A stretch of DNA of 64,000 nt, taken from contig NZ_BSOJ01000006.1 of assembly GCF_030160455.1 (NCBI RefSeq), forward strand, positions 423,999-487,998, given 5' to 3'. Both the position numbers and the translations under genes were made by a program. Of this stretch, positions 34,845 through 42,875 are shown in pieces. Below the pieces are notes generated by a model. The model was given only the letters and a program-made list of their open reading frames with translations. It did no database searches and was not told the origin of the DNA. The DNA is from Limnobacter litoralis. GTDB lineage: Bacteria; Pseudomonadota; Gammaproteobacteria; Burkholderiales; Burkholderiaceae_B. How positions within the stretch are numbered: position 1 is the stretch's first letter; each line of letters opens with the position of its first letter.

Positions 34845-36808
34845 TCAGGGGCGTTTTCAAACAGGGCCACACGCAGCCCCACCAGTGAGCCGGGCACGGT
34901 GGCGCGGTGCGACTGTCGCTGACCCTCATGCCAGGCGGTTCGCAGGGCTTGGTCAATTTTCACCAGCAGGCTGTCCGAAGGGGTTGGGCGACTCAATTCC
35001 TGGCGCAGGGTGTTCAGCAAATCCTCAATGTGCGCACGCATCGCCATCGAGCTGTTCAGGCTCAACATCTTCAGGTTGGCAATGTTCAGGCCCAGGCGAA
35101 GGCGTGTCAGCAACGTCACACTGCGCTGCACCTCACCGGCGGCTGCCAGTCGGGTCGTCATGGATGAAATCCGGTCCATCGCGCGGTTCATGTACGCTTC
35201 GCGCAGTTCGTGCGTAGATTCCTGGGTCAGCGCAATGATCTCGCCTGTTTCCTGCTGAATAAAGCGCTGCAGCGCGGCGCGTATGCCTGTGCTTCGGAAA
35301 ATGCTGGCGCCCAGAAAGCCCATGTAGATGCCGAACAAGCCTTCCAGCGAACCTTCTACATAGGTCGAGAATTCGGGCGGCGCATATTGCCCCTGCAGGT
35401 TGATGGAGCTGAGTCCTAGAATGATCACCAGCACCGCACCCGGGTTGACTGTGCTCCACAAACCCAGCGGCACCAGAAACAGCGCCATGGCCAGCAAAAA
35501 GGTGGGGTAGTCGGCCGCCATGGGCAGCAAGCCATAGCAAAACACACCCCCGGCAAACATCGCGAACAGGCCCATGCGGCCAAACTGCGCCACTGCCGGG
35601 CCAGGTTCGTCGCTGGTGCCGTAAAAGGTCAGCGTGACCACGCCCAGCAGCACGGCGCCTGCGCCTTGCGTCCAACCGGTCAGTTTCCACACACCACACA
35701 ACAGGGCGAAGGTGCCCAGCAGCACCAGGAAGGATTGCGCAGCCAGACCAAAGTCGGGTGGCAGTGGTGCGGCCACGGTTCTGTCTACGCTGTCGCGCAG
35801 TGCGGGGGGCAGCGCTTTGCGCTGCTCCAGCGATTCGTCGATGGCGCCAATTTCTGCCCAAATCCGCCCCGCCTCTTCGACCAGGTCGGCCAGGTTGTCG
35901 TGCAACAGTTGCTGCCACGGGGCCTCAATGTGCAGCGCCTTGGGCAATTCCCGAATGGCGTTTAGGGTGCCTTCGTCAAAGGCCTCGTGGTTTTGGGTGG
36001 CCTTTTGCAAGGGTTCAAACACCGGCAAAATGGCATCGCGTTCGCGTTCGGTCATGCCATGCACGCGGGCATGAATGGCCGACAACACTGGGGCCAGCCG
36101 CAGCAGGCGGTGTTGAATGGCCAAGGCGTGTTTCAACTCGCCCGCGCTGATTTGCGGGTCGTAACGCAACTGCACGGTCAACTGCGACAGCGCCCGAATG
36201 TCAGCCAATGTTTTCAGGCGGTCGTGTTCAACACCCGCCTCGCGCGCCTGCGCAGAAAACACATCCAGCATCCACGCGTTGATGTCGTTTAGCCAGCGGC
36301 GCAGGCTGCCCCGCAAGGTCAACTTCATCGAGGCGGGAAACAGTGCGCTGTCCACCAGTGTGGTCACGATGATGCCCAGACTGATCTCGGTCACCCTGGC
36401 CAGCGTGGTGTCGAAAATTCGCTCGGGGTGGTCAATCCCGGCCACGGTCAACAGCATCATGGTGATGGCGTACAGCTGAAAGCCATAACTGCGGGGGGTG
36501 CGTTCCATCGCACAAAACGCATAGGCTGTTGCGGCAGCCAGCCCGCTGGCGGCCAGCAAAAGGTAGGGCGTGCTGGCAAACAGGCTGGTCAAGAACAGGG
36601 CGGTAATGCCCGCGCAGAAAGTGCCAGCAAACCGGTACACGGCTTTGGATCGAATGGCGCCTGAAAGCGGATTCATCACCACGCCGCAGGTGACCAACGA
36701 CCAGTAGGGCTGCGGCAGACCCAGATGAACCGCCAGCGCAAAGGCCAGCATGGCAGCCACAAACAGCTTGCCCGCAAATATCCACTGATGGCGTTGCAGG
36801 CGAATCAA
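34826..36808 (-). CDS. FUSC-family aromatic acid exporter permease (AaeB-like)
   Basis: A 660-residue inner-membrane permease with two sets of about six helices (residues about 10-170 and 360-510) and cytosolic helical parts. The region GVVMNPLSGAIRSKAVYRFAG resembles the FUSC/AaeB pattern. With AaeX-like, AaeA-like and NodT-like partners it forms a tripartite pump. AaeAB of E. coli exports p-hydroxybenzoate, but the substrate here is unknown. The start overlaps the MarR stop by four bases. Confidence 0.9.
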   Translation of the reverse strand: MIRLQRHQWIFAGKLFVAAMLAFALAVHLGLPQPYWSLVTCGVVMNPLSGAIRSKAVYRFAGTFCAGITALFLTSLFASTPYLLLAASGLAAATAYAFCAMERTPRSYGFQLYAITMMLLTVAGIDHPERIFDTTLARVTEISLGIIVTTLVDSALFPASMKLTLRGSLRRWLNDINAWMLDVFSAQAREAGVEHDRLKTLADIRALSQLTVQLRYDPQISAGELKHALAIQHRLLRLAPVLSAIHARVHGMTERERDAILPVFEPLQKATQNHEAFDEGTLNAIRELPKALHIEAPWQQLLHDNLADLVEEAGRIWAEIGAIDESLEQRKALPPALRDSVDRTVAAPLPPDFGLAAQSFLVLLGTFALLCGVWKLTGWTQGAGAVLLGVVTLTFYGTSDEPGPAVAQFGRMGLFAMFAGGVFCYGLLPMAADYPTFLLAMALFLVPLGLWSTVNPGAVLVIILGLSSINLQGQYAPPEFSTYVEGSLEGLFGIYMGFLGASIFRSTGIRAALQRFIQQETGEIIALTQESTHELREAYMNRAMDRISSMTTRLAAAGEVQRSVTLLTRLRLGLNIANLKMLSLNSSMAMRAHIEDLLNTLRQELSRPTPSDSLLVKIDQALRTAWHEGQRQSHRATVPGSLVGLRVALFENAPEWRPNP

Positions 36809-37266
36809 TTTTTGCCCCGCAGGTACTGGTTGATGCGCTCTTCAAACAGGCGCAGGGTGGCGGTGGTTTGTTCAATTTGCGCGGCGGGCAAATCGCCCAG
36901 CAATTGGGCTCGCAGTTCGCTGAGCCGTTGCTCCATCTGCTGCGCCAGCGCTTTGCCCTTGGGCAGAAGGTGAATTTCTTTGACGCGGCGGTTGCCCTTG
37001 ACCTCACGCCGCTCCAGAAGGCCTGCGGCCTCACCTTGATCCAGCGTGCGCACCAGCGCCCCCGGGTTGATGCCAATGTCTTCGGCCAGTGTGTTTTGTT
37101 GCGTGCCTTCAGGTCGGCGTGACACCAGCAAGACGGCCGTGGCCAGTGAATTGGAAATGCCCGATTGCCCCAGCGTGTTTGAAACAGCCTGCAGCCAGGC
37201 CCTGCGCAAGGGCTGGATGGAGTTGGTGAGTGCGTACAGTGCTGCGGGATCGTTTTTCATGGCCAT
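36805..37266 (-). CDS. MarR-family regulator of the efflux operon
   Basis: A dimeric winged-helix regulator of 153 residues with the MarR core: helix region GQSGISNSLATAVLLVSRR, then EDIGINPGALVRTLDQGEAAGLLERR with the wing. Such proteins usually repress their own operon and release DNA when an aromatic ligand binds. It is the first of five minus-strand genes, and repeated AAAACAATTGC motifs lie just upstream at 37299-37334. A second ATG two codons downstream could also be the start. Confidence 0.9.
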   Translation of the reverse strand: MAMKNDPAALYALTNSIQPLRRAWLQAVSNTLGQSGISNSLATAVLLVSRRPEGTQQNTLAEDIGINPGALVRTLDQGEAAGLLERREVKGNRRVKEIHLLPKGKALAQQMEQRLSELRAQLLGDLPAAQIEQTTATLRLFEERINQYLRGKN

Positions 37267-37298
37267 GCTTTAACGTTGCAATGGCTACAGTTTATTTT

Positions 37299-37334
37299 AA
37301 AACAATTGCTAAAGCAACAATATAAAACAATTGC
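37299..37334. promoter_or_regulatory. Candidate MarR operator and promoter region
   Basis: AAAACAATTGC occurs twice in the same orientation (37299-37309 and 37324-37334), and TTGC TAAA GCAA (37306-37317) forms a short dyad between the copies. The minus-strand reading contains a TAAAAT that can serve as a -10. This is 33-68 bases before the regulator start, where an autorepressor site is expected. Confidence 0.5.
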
Positions 37335-37343
37335 CCAATAAAA

Positions 37344-37365
37344 AACCCCGCACCGTGGCGGGGTT
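37344..37365 (-). terminator. Bidirectional-looking terminator after the GlcG-like gene
   Basis: AACCCCGC (37344-37351) pairs with GCGGGGTT (37358-37365) with A-rich sequence on one side and T-rich on the other. It separates the GlcG-like gene (minus strand) from the MarR operon promoter. Confidence 0.88.
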
Positions 37366-37394
37366 TTTGCAACAGCAGCGGGCTGCTTTCGCTA

Positions 37395-37802
37395 TTACAG
37401 GCCCAGTGCAGCAATGCCTGCATTGGCAATTTGAGCGTCCTGGTTGCTTTGCACGCCAGACACACCCACCGCGCCCACGCACTGGCCGTTGACCAGCACG
37501 GGCACGCCACCTTCCAGCGTGGCTTGCAACACGGGCACTGACAAAAATGACACACGGCCATTGTTGATCACGTCTTCATACACCTTGGATTCACGCTTGC
37601 CCAATGCGGCTGTGCGTGCTTTTTCAGGGGCAATGTAAGCGCTGATGGTGTTGGCGTTGTCCAGTCGTTCCAGGCCGAGCAAGTGCCCACCGTCGTCCAC
37701 CACGGCAATGGTAACCGCCCAGCTGTTTTGCTGGGCTTCTTTGCGGGCGGCCGCCAGAATGGTTTGTACTTCGGCTTGTGAAAGGTAGGGTTTGGTGTTC
37801 AT
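37395..37802 (-). CDS. GlcG/HbpS-family (DUF336) protein
   Basis: A 135-residue cytosolic protein with the DUF336 layout: AVVDDGGHLLGLERLDNA, then a helix EKARTAALGKRES, and GGVPVLVNGQCVGAVGVSG with the Gly-rich C-terminal motif. Members of this family bind haem or small ligands, and some are of unknown function. It is a single gene closed by the terminator at 37344-37365. Confidence 0.88.
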   Translation of the reverse strand: MNTKPYLSQAEVQTILAAARKEAQQNSWAVTIAVVDDGGHLLGLERLDNANTISAYIAPEKARTAALGKRESKVYEDVINNGRVSFLSVPVLQATLEGGVPVLVNGQCVGAVGVSGVQSNQDAQIANAGIAALGL

Positions 37803-37995
37803 GGGTAATGTGGCCTATGGCATGGGTTATTTGAAACAGGACCTTACCATACCCTTTGGCCGCGCCGTTGGCACTTAGGGCCGACCCCAGTCGCGCAGTA
37901 CCCGTCTGCAACAGACCGGATTTTCCCTCATACGCCTTTTGCCTGAACAGGATTAGGCTGGAGGATTACAACAACACAGCAAAAGGGGATTCTCA

Positions 37996-38658
37996 ATGGC
38001 TGAAGTCATCATCCACCGACCCACTCGCCAGGCCCGCTCGGTTGGCAATATTTTCTGCATTGGCCGCAATTACGCAGCCCACATTGCGGAGCTGGGCAAT
38101 CGACCGGAAGAAGACCCCATTGTGTTCCTGAAGCCCACTTCTGCTTTGTTGCATGAACCCTCACCGATTGTGCTGCCCACGTTTTCCAACGATGTGCACT
38201 ATGAGACCGAATTGGTGTTGTTGATTGGCAAGGGCGGCAAAAACATTGAAGAGCTGGACGCCTTGGGTCACATCGAGGCCTATGGCCTTGGCCTGGATTT
38301 GACCGCGCGCGACATTCAAAGCAAATGCAAAGCCGGTGGCCTGCCCTGGACACCCGCCAAAGGCTTTGACGGTGCCGCTTGTGTGTCCGAATTCATCGCA
38401 GCCAGTGAAGTGAAGTCGCCTGAATTGTTTGAGTTCAGCATGCACAAAAACGGCGAGTTGAAGCAGCATGGCGATGTGCGCAAAATGCTGTTCCCGATTC
38501 CTTTCATCATTCACTACCTCAGCACTGTGTTCACCTTGCAGGCGGGCGACCTCATTTTTACCGGCACGCCAGAAGGGGTGGGGCCATTGAACAGTGGGGA
38601 TGAGCTGGTGCTGACCAGCGGGGACCACCTGCGGGCTAATTTTAAGGTCGCTGTCTAA
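37996..38658 (+). CDS. Fumarylacetoacetate hydrolase family protein (YcgM/FAHD1-like)
   Basis: A 220-residue metal-dependent enzyme close in size to YcgM and FAHD1, which hydrolyse acylpyruvates or decarboxylate oxaloacetate. Metal-binding acids are Glu in VHYETELVLLIGKG and Asp in LGLDLTARDIQ; a Lys follows in CKAGGLPW; GDLIFTGTPEGVGPL is the C-terminal family motif. AAAGGGGA lies seven bases before the ATG. A hairpin at 38711-38742 lies downstream. Confidence 0.9.
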   Translation: MAEVIIHRPTRQARSVGNIFCIGRNYAAHIAELGNRPEEDPIVFLKPTSALLHEPSPIVLPTFSNDVHYETELVLLIGKGGKNIEELDALGHIEAYGLGLDLTARDIQSKCKAGGLPWTPAKGFDGAACVSEFIAASEVKSPELFEFSMHKNGELKQHGDVRKMLFPIPFIIHYLSTVFTLQAGDLIFTGTPEGVGPLNSGDELVLTSGDHLRANFKVAV

Positions 38659-38710
38659 CCAACAGTACAGATCAAGCCTGTCAGGAAACTTTCTGGTTGA
38701 ACTGTTTACT

Positions 38711-38742
38711 AAGAGCTCCTTTTGTTCATTTAAGGAGCTTTT
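38711..38742 (+). promoter_or_regulatory. Hairpin that encloses a ribosome binding site and ends in T residues
   Basis: AAGAGCTCCTT (38711-38721) can pair with AAGGAGCTTTT (38732-38742) as an 11-bp stem with one G-T pair and a 10-base loop. The right arm contains AAGGAG (38732-38737), eight bases before the ATG at 38746, so folding would hide the ribosome binding site. The stem runs into five T residues and could also terminate transcription from the upstream gene. Confidence 0.6.
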
Positions 38743-38745
38743 TCT

Positions 38746-39345
38746 ATGACTGGTTCAGTTTCTCAAGCCGTTTCAACCAATCACCTTTCACGCGACGTTC
38801 GCGGCAGCTACTACCAAACTCGCGCTGATCTAGTCAATTTAAATCGTGCAGCTGAAGGCTTGGCAGTATCCGCATTTGCCTCTGCCCAAGGTGCACGAGA
38901 AATCAAGGCGTCTTTAATTAGTATGCACAAAAGTGGATGTCAAAGGATTGGCGATGGATCGGGTACGTTTGCTGTCCCCATCGACGTGATAATTAACTGC
39001 GCCAAGGAAGTGAAAGATGAATTCAAGCGCATTGGCAAGAATGCGCAAGGCATTGCAAGAGAGGCCGAATTCATGACTCAACACCAAGACAAATTGATGA
39101 AGAAGGGATCGTGGTCGATGTGTTTTGTTCCCTATGAGCACAAGGCTCGATTCACTGCCAAGGAAAGGGACAAGATCGCAAATCGACTAAGTAGCTTGGT
39201 AGAGGGAGTTGACCGAGATCAATTGAAATCAGACGTTGTGATCTTGAATGGTGTTCGGTCCCGTGGACAGCGAGAGATCGATGATCTTAATGCCGACCTT
39301 CTCATTGCCAGTGCCAACGCGCTAATGATAAACGCGAGAAGATAA
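38746..39345 (+). CDS. Orphan soluble protein of 199 residues
   Basis: No family was recognised. The N-terminus is polar and rich in Ser/Thr, there is no signal peptide or membrane helix, and the rest is predicted mostly helical with many Lys and Glu (for example AKERDKIANRLSSLVEGV). There are three or so cysteines, none in pairs. Codon use looks less GC-rich than in neighbours, which suggests later acquisition. A Shine-Dalgarno AAGGAG is present but lies in a hairpin, and a long perfect hairpin follows the gene. Possible roles, such as an effector or toxin, cannot be supported from the sequence. Confidence 0.65.
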   Translation: MTGSVSQAVSTNHLSRDVRGSYYQTRADLVNLNRAAEGLAVSAFASAQGAREIKASLISMHKSGCQRIGDGSGTFAVPIDVIINCAKEVKDEFKRIGKNAQGIAREAEFMTQHQDKLMKKGSWSMCFVPYEHKARFTAKERDKIANRLSSLVEGVDRDQLKSDVVILNGVRSRGQREIDDLNADLLIASANALMINARR

Positions 39346-39357
39346 AAGTGGGTTAAT

Positions 39358-39387
39358 GTCCTCGGCCTTTGCAAGGTAGCCGAGGAC
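39358..39387. other. Strong hairpin after the orphan gene
   Basis: GTCCTCGGC (39358-39366) and GCCGAGGAC (39379-39387) form a perfect nine-base stem. No T-run follows on the plus strand, so it is not a standard terminator for the orphan gene, although it lies 13 bases after its stop. Confidence 0.55.
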
Positions 39388-39406
39388 TCAGCCAGTATTT
39401 CAGGTG

Positions 39407-39541
39407 TCAGCTTTTTTTCTTGGACTCTTCTTTTTTATCGGCCTGCTTGGGCTGATCGCCCAGAATGGATTTGGCCGGGCAAATCTTGAAAGCGGGACAG
39501 CCTTTGCAGGTTACGGCCAGTGCAATGGGGCAAAGTGTCAT
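39407..39541 (-). CDS. 44-residue four-cysteine protein
   Basis: A short gene below common length cutoffs. Its start ATG at 39541 is preceded by GGAG eight bases upstream. The product has four cysteines (C4, C12, C15, C21) with CKGCP as a CxxC pair and a second CP after it, and then a very basic and acidic tail (KKEESKKKS). The cysteines could bind zinc or an iron-sulfur cluster. No hydrophobic segment is present. It lies downstream of the AraC regulator on the same strand, 108 bases away. Confidence 0.7.
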   Translation of the reverse strand: MTLCPIALAVTCKGCPAFKICPAKSILGDQPKQADKKEESKKKS

Positions 39542-39649
39542 GTTGAAGTCTCCTATGGGATAGTAATGCGCCCATTGTTGACCCTGCCCCTTGTCTGCGC
39601 AAGCACAGTTTTAGACGCGGGCCTCGGTGTGTAAAGCCTTTTCCCTGTC

Positions 39650-40708
39650 TTATTGGCGCAGTTCACTCGGGCTTTTGCCAAACCAACGCTTGCACGCCCG
39701 GCTAAACGACGATGAATCTGAAAAGCCCAGGTCCAGCGCAATGTTCAAAATGGGGTCTTGCGTCAACTTCAAGCGGTTTTTCGCCTCCACTTGCCGCACC
39801 TCGTCGATGATCTGGCCCAGCGTGGTGTTTTCTTCTGCCAGTTTGCGTTGCAGGTTGCGGGCGCTCATGTTCAGGTGGCTGGCCGCGTCTTCAATGCCCG
39901 GTGTGCCTGTGGCCAGTTGCGCACGCACCCACTGGCTAAGCTGCATCGCCAGCGACGCGCTGGGTTTGATGCGGTCTATTGCAGCCTGGCTGGCCTGGTC
40001 CAGGTGCTCAGCCACAAAAGCGTTGCCGCCTTTCAGCCGGGTTTGCACGGCCTGTTTGGTGTAGGTCAGGCGCAAATGGTCGCAGCCGTATTGCACGGGT
40101 GCACCAAAATACCGTTCAAACACCGGTAGAAGATCGGCGCTGGGCGCTGCCCGCTTTAATTCAACCCGCAGTGGCGTTAGCGTGGGGTCGCCCAAGCCTT
40201 TGCCTGAATTGGCCAACAGCGCCATGAACCCGTCGATGGATTGCGTGGCGGGCAGTGCGCCTTCGCGCAGCAGAATTTCAACGACAAACTCACCTTGCAC
40301 GGTAAAGCCCAACTTCATCTGGCTGGCGTCTGTAATCAGGTCGATAAAGCGGCTCATGCGCTGAAAGGCCTGCTCCAGGTTTTCACTGGCCAAAACCGAA
40401 AGCCCCACAGCGTGAAAGGTGGCGGGTGTAATGTGTTTGACCACCTTCAACCCAAGGGCCTCGTCGCCGGTCAGTTCAACAGCTTTGTTCCAGAGGTCGG
40501 TGGTTTTTGCAACGGTGTATCGTGCTTCGGGCTGGTTCAGCAGGGCGAAGTCCAGCCCGCACTGTTCAAACAGCGTTTTGGCGTCCAGCCCGCGCTGAAT
40601 CAGTTCCTGAGCCAGCCCCCACATCCAGCTAGAAAGTGCGGTGGGGGTGTTGCCGAGTTTGTTCATTTGGCGTGCAAAGTCATGTTGTTGTCGTGGTGTG
40701 TCATGCAT
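39650..40708 (-). CDS. AraC-family regulator with an Arabinose_bd-type N-terminal domain
   Basis: A 352-residue regulator. The N-terminal 200 residues fit the OruR/Arabinose_bd domain (LAQELIQRGLDAKTLFEQCGL, then VVKHITPATFHAVGLSVLAS), and the C-terminal part has two helix-turn-helix motifs (AASHLNMSARNLQRKLAEE, and NIALDLGFSDSSSFSRACKRWFGKSP). Proteins of this type often control catabolic genes beside them. It is divergent from the membrane desaturase/hydroxylase gene, with 55 bases between. The start at 40708 is uncertain; a second ATG lies at 40666. Confidence 0.88.
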   Translation of the reverse strand: MHDTPRQQHDFARQMNKLGNTPTALSSWMWGLAQELIQRGLDAKTLFEQCGLDFALLNQPEARYTVAKTTDLWNKAVELTGDEALGLKVVKHITPATFHAVGLSVLASENLEQAFQRMSRFIDLITDASQMKLGFTVQGEFVVEILLREGALPATQSIDGFMALLANSGKGLGDPTLTPLRVELKRAAPSADLLPVFERYFGAPVQYGCDHLRLTYTKQAVQTRLKGGNAFVAEHLDQASQAAIDRIKPSASLAMQLSQWVRAQLATGTPGIEDAASHLNMSARNLQRKLAEENTTLGQIIDEVRQVEAKNRLKLTQDPILNIALDLGFSDSSSFSRACKRWFGKSPSELRQ

Positions 40709-40763
40709 GGCCAGTGCTTACACGCAATACTAAAGCCATAGTGAATAACAAAACGGAGACCCC

Positions 40764-41855
40764 ATGTCTAATTTGTCGGATAAGTTGAAGACCGCCACCC
40801 AGGCCGATCAGCCCAACACCCGCATCAAGCAGAACCTGATCAACAAAGAAGATCAGGTGCGCATTGCGAAAATCAAAACCGCCGTGCTGGCCGAGGGCGA
40901 CCGCATTCGCGCCAAGTACCCCATCCTTCAGCATCAGGATTTCATCGGCATGGCCATTTTGCTGGCCTCCATTGCCGGTGTTGTGGGCACCGCCTGGTTG
41001 TATTTGCAGGGCACACTGGCCTGGTACGTCACCATTCCGGTCATCGCAATTTTCCTCAGCTTCACGCACGAGCTGGAACACGACCTGATCCATTACATGT
41101 ACTTCCGCAAAAACAAGTTCATGCACAACTTGATGATGGCACTGGTGTGGATCTGCCGCCCAAGCACCATCAACCCCTGGGCGCGTCGCCACTTGCACCT
41201 GCACCACCACAAACACTCCGGCACGGCCACTGATCTTGAGGAGCGTGCGATCACCAACGGTGAGCGCTTTACCCCGCTGCGTTTGTTGATGATGCTGGAT
41301 CTTGAACTTTCCATCGTGCTGCGCATTTTCAAAGTGCCCAGCCACCTGCGTTTGAAGGCCCTGTTGCGCGGCGCCGCCGGTAACTTCCCGCTGGCGTCCG
41401 TGTTCTGGGTGGGCTGGCACCTGTATTCCATATACTGGATTGTTCAGGGCGCTGCCTGGCTGGTCGGTTACACCGTGCCATGGCCCTCATTCATCACGCC
41501 TGAACTGGTGGCCACAGCCAATACGGTTGCCGTGCTGGTGTTCGCCCCCAACCTGCTGCGTTCATTCTCGATCAACTTCATCAGCTCAAACATGCACTAC
41601 TTCGGCGACATTGAAGATGGCAACTTTGTGCAGCAGTGCCAGGTGCTCAACAGCAAGTGGTTTGTCATTCCACACCTGTTCTGCTTCAACTTTGGTTCGA
41701 CCCACGCCATCCACCATTTTGTGGTGCGCGACCCCTTCTACATCCGTCAAATGACGGCCAAGCGTGCACACGAAGTAATGCGTGAAAATGGTGTTCGCTT
41801 CAACGACTTGGGCACCTTCAAGCGCTCAAACCGCTGGGAGATGCAAGCCGCCTAA
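40764..41855 (+). CDS. Membrane di-iron fatty acid desaturase/hydroxylase family protein
   Basis: A 363-residue integral membrane enzyme with three His clusters: HELEHDLIH, HLHLHHHKH, and HAIHH near the C-terminus. These eight-plus histidines bind the di-iron centre used by desaturases and alkane hydroxylases. Hydrophobic segments flank the clusters. Whether it desaturates a fatty acid or hydroxylates an alkane or lipid cannot be told from this. GGAG lies six bases before the ATG. The AraC gene next door is the likely regulator. A terminator follows at 41886. Confidence 0.85.
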   Translation: MSNLSDKLKTATQADQPNTRIKQNLINKEDQVRIAKIKTAVLAEGDRIRAKYPILQHQDFIGMAILLASIAGVVGTAWLYLQGTLAWYVTIPVIAIFLSFTHELEHDLIHYMYFRKNKFMHNLMMALVWICRPSTINPWARRHLHLHHHKHSGTATDLEERAITNGERFTPLRLLMMLDLELSIVLRIFKVPSHLRLKALLRGAAGNFPLASVFWVGWHLYSIYWIVQGAAWLVGYTVPWPSFITPELVATANTVAVLVFAPNLLRSFSINFISSNMHYFGDIEDGNFVQQCQVLNSKWFVIPHLFCFNFGSTHAIHHFVVRDPFYIRQMTAKRAHEVMRENGVRFNDLGTFKRSNRWEMQAA

Positions 41856-41885
41856 GGCCAGCGTCATCCACTCCGGCACACCCTG

Positions 41886-41918
41886 CACGCCTGTCACCTC
41901 AGACAGGCGTGTTTTTTT
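41886..41918 (+). terminator. Rho-independent terminator after the desaturase gene
   Basis: CACGCCTGTC (41886-41895) pairs perfectly with GACAGGCGTG (41902-41911) around ACCTCA and is followed by seven T residues. Confidence 0.93.
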
Positions 41919-41930
41919 GTTCACAAAGTT

Positions 41931-41959
41931 TTGAGGGCAGGGCGCTTACCTCTTATAAT
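41931..41959 (+). promoter_or_regulatory. Sigma-70 promoter for fmdB-DUF502-aspS
   Basis: TTGAGG at 41931-41936 and TATAAT at 41954-41959 are separated by exactly 17 bases. The -10 matches the consensus fully. It lies just after a terminator and 51 bases before the fmdB start. Confidence 0.8.
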
Positions 41960-42009
41960 GGCGGGCTAAAACCTTTGATTTTCCGCTTTTTTTCGAGTGT
42001 TTCAAGAAA

Positions 42010-42243
42010 ATGCCAATCTATGCCTACAGTTGTGAAGCATGTGGCTTCAGTAAAGACGTGCTGCAGAAGCTTAGCGATGCGCCTTTGGTGGATTGTCCTT
42101 CCTGTGGAAAGCCTGCCTTTCGCAAGCAGGTAACGGCTGCAGGGTTTCAGCTCAAGGGTTCTGGCTGGTACGCCACCGATTTCAAGGGTGGCAGTGGTGG
42201 TGCAGCCGCGTCGCCGCCCAAAACCGATTCAGGTTTCGACTGA
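42010..42243 (+). CDS. FmdB-family zinc-ribbon protein
   Basis: A 77-residue protein with the FmdB ribbon: MPIYAYSCEACG and then CPSCG give two CxxC pairs, followed by an FQLKGSGWYATD stretch and a Gly/Ala/Ser-rich tail. It probably binds zinc and may act in regulation or protein contacts; the function is not known. The DUF502 and aspS genes follow directly, an order I recall as common in betaproteobacteria. Confidence 0.92.
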   Translation: MPIYAYSCEACGFSKDVLQKLSDAPLVDCPSCGKPAFRKQVTAAGFQLKGSGWYATDFKGGSGGAAASPPKTDSGFD

Positions 42244-42244
42244 C

Positions 42245-42871
42245 ATGAAAAAATACCTGTTGGCAGGTCTGCTGGTCTGGATCCCGCTGGTCATCACAGT
42301 CTGGGTGCTGTCGTCCATCGTCAGCACCATGGACCAAAGCCTGTTGCTGCTTCCCGATTCATGGCACACCGAGCGCATTTTCGGGGTGCACATTCCAGGC
42401 GTGGGCGCCTTGCTGACCCTGGCCATTCTGTTGCTGACCGGTGTGTTGGCCGCCAACATCGTAGGCGAGCGGTTTTTCCACTACTCCAACCAGGTGTTGT
42501 CGAAAATCCCGTTTTTCAATTCCATCTACAGCAGCGTCAAGCAGGTGTCTGACACACTGCTTTCCTCGTCGGGTCAGGCTTTTCGTCAGGCCGTGCTGGT
42601 GCGTTACCCGCACGCTGAAAGCTGGAGCATCGGCTTTATCACTGGCGATTTGCCCATCCAGATGGAAGGGCAGGTAGAGGGGCCAGCCGTGTCCGTGTTT
42701 GTACCCACCGCGCCCAACCCCACAGCAGGTTTTGTGTTGCTAGTGCCTGAAAAAGACCTTCGCCCGTCCGGTTTAACCGTCGACGAGGCGCTGAAATACA
42801 TCGTTTCCATGGGCGTGGTTGCACCCCATTCTGAAACCCATTCCAACCCCAATCTCCAAGAGAAAGCTTAA
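42245..42871 (+). CDS. DUF502 membrane protein
   Basis: A 208-residue inner-membrane protein with two N-terminal helices (about residues 4-24 and 55-80) followed by a soluble domain containing [16 protein letters not shown] and [16 protein letters not shown], which are DUF502 markers. Its ATG is one base after the fmdB stop, and its stop is four bases before aspS. Role unknown. Confidence 0.9.
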   Translation: MKKYLLAGLLVWIPLVITVWVLSSIVSTMDQSLLLLPDSWHTERIFGVHIPGVGALLTLAILLLTGVLAANIVGERFFHYSNQVLSKIPFFNSIYSSVKQVSDTLLSSSGQAFRQAVLVRYPHAESWSIGFITGDLPIQMEGQVEGPAVSVFVPTAPNPTAGFVLLVPEKDLRPSGLTVDEALKYIVSMGVVAPHSETHSNPNLQEKA

Positions 42872-42875
42872 ATCC

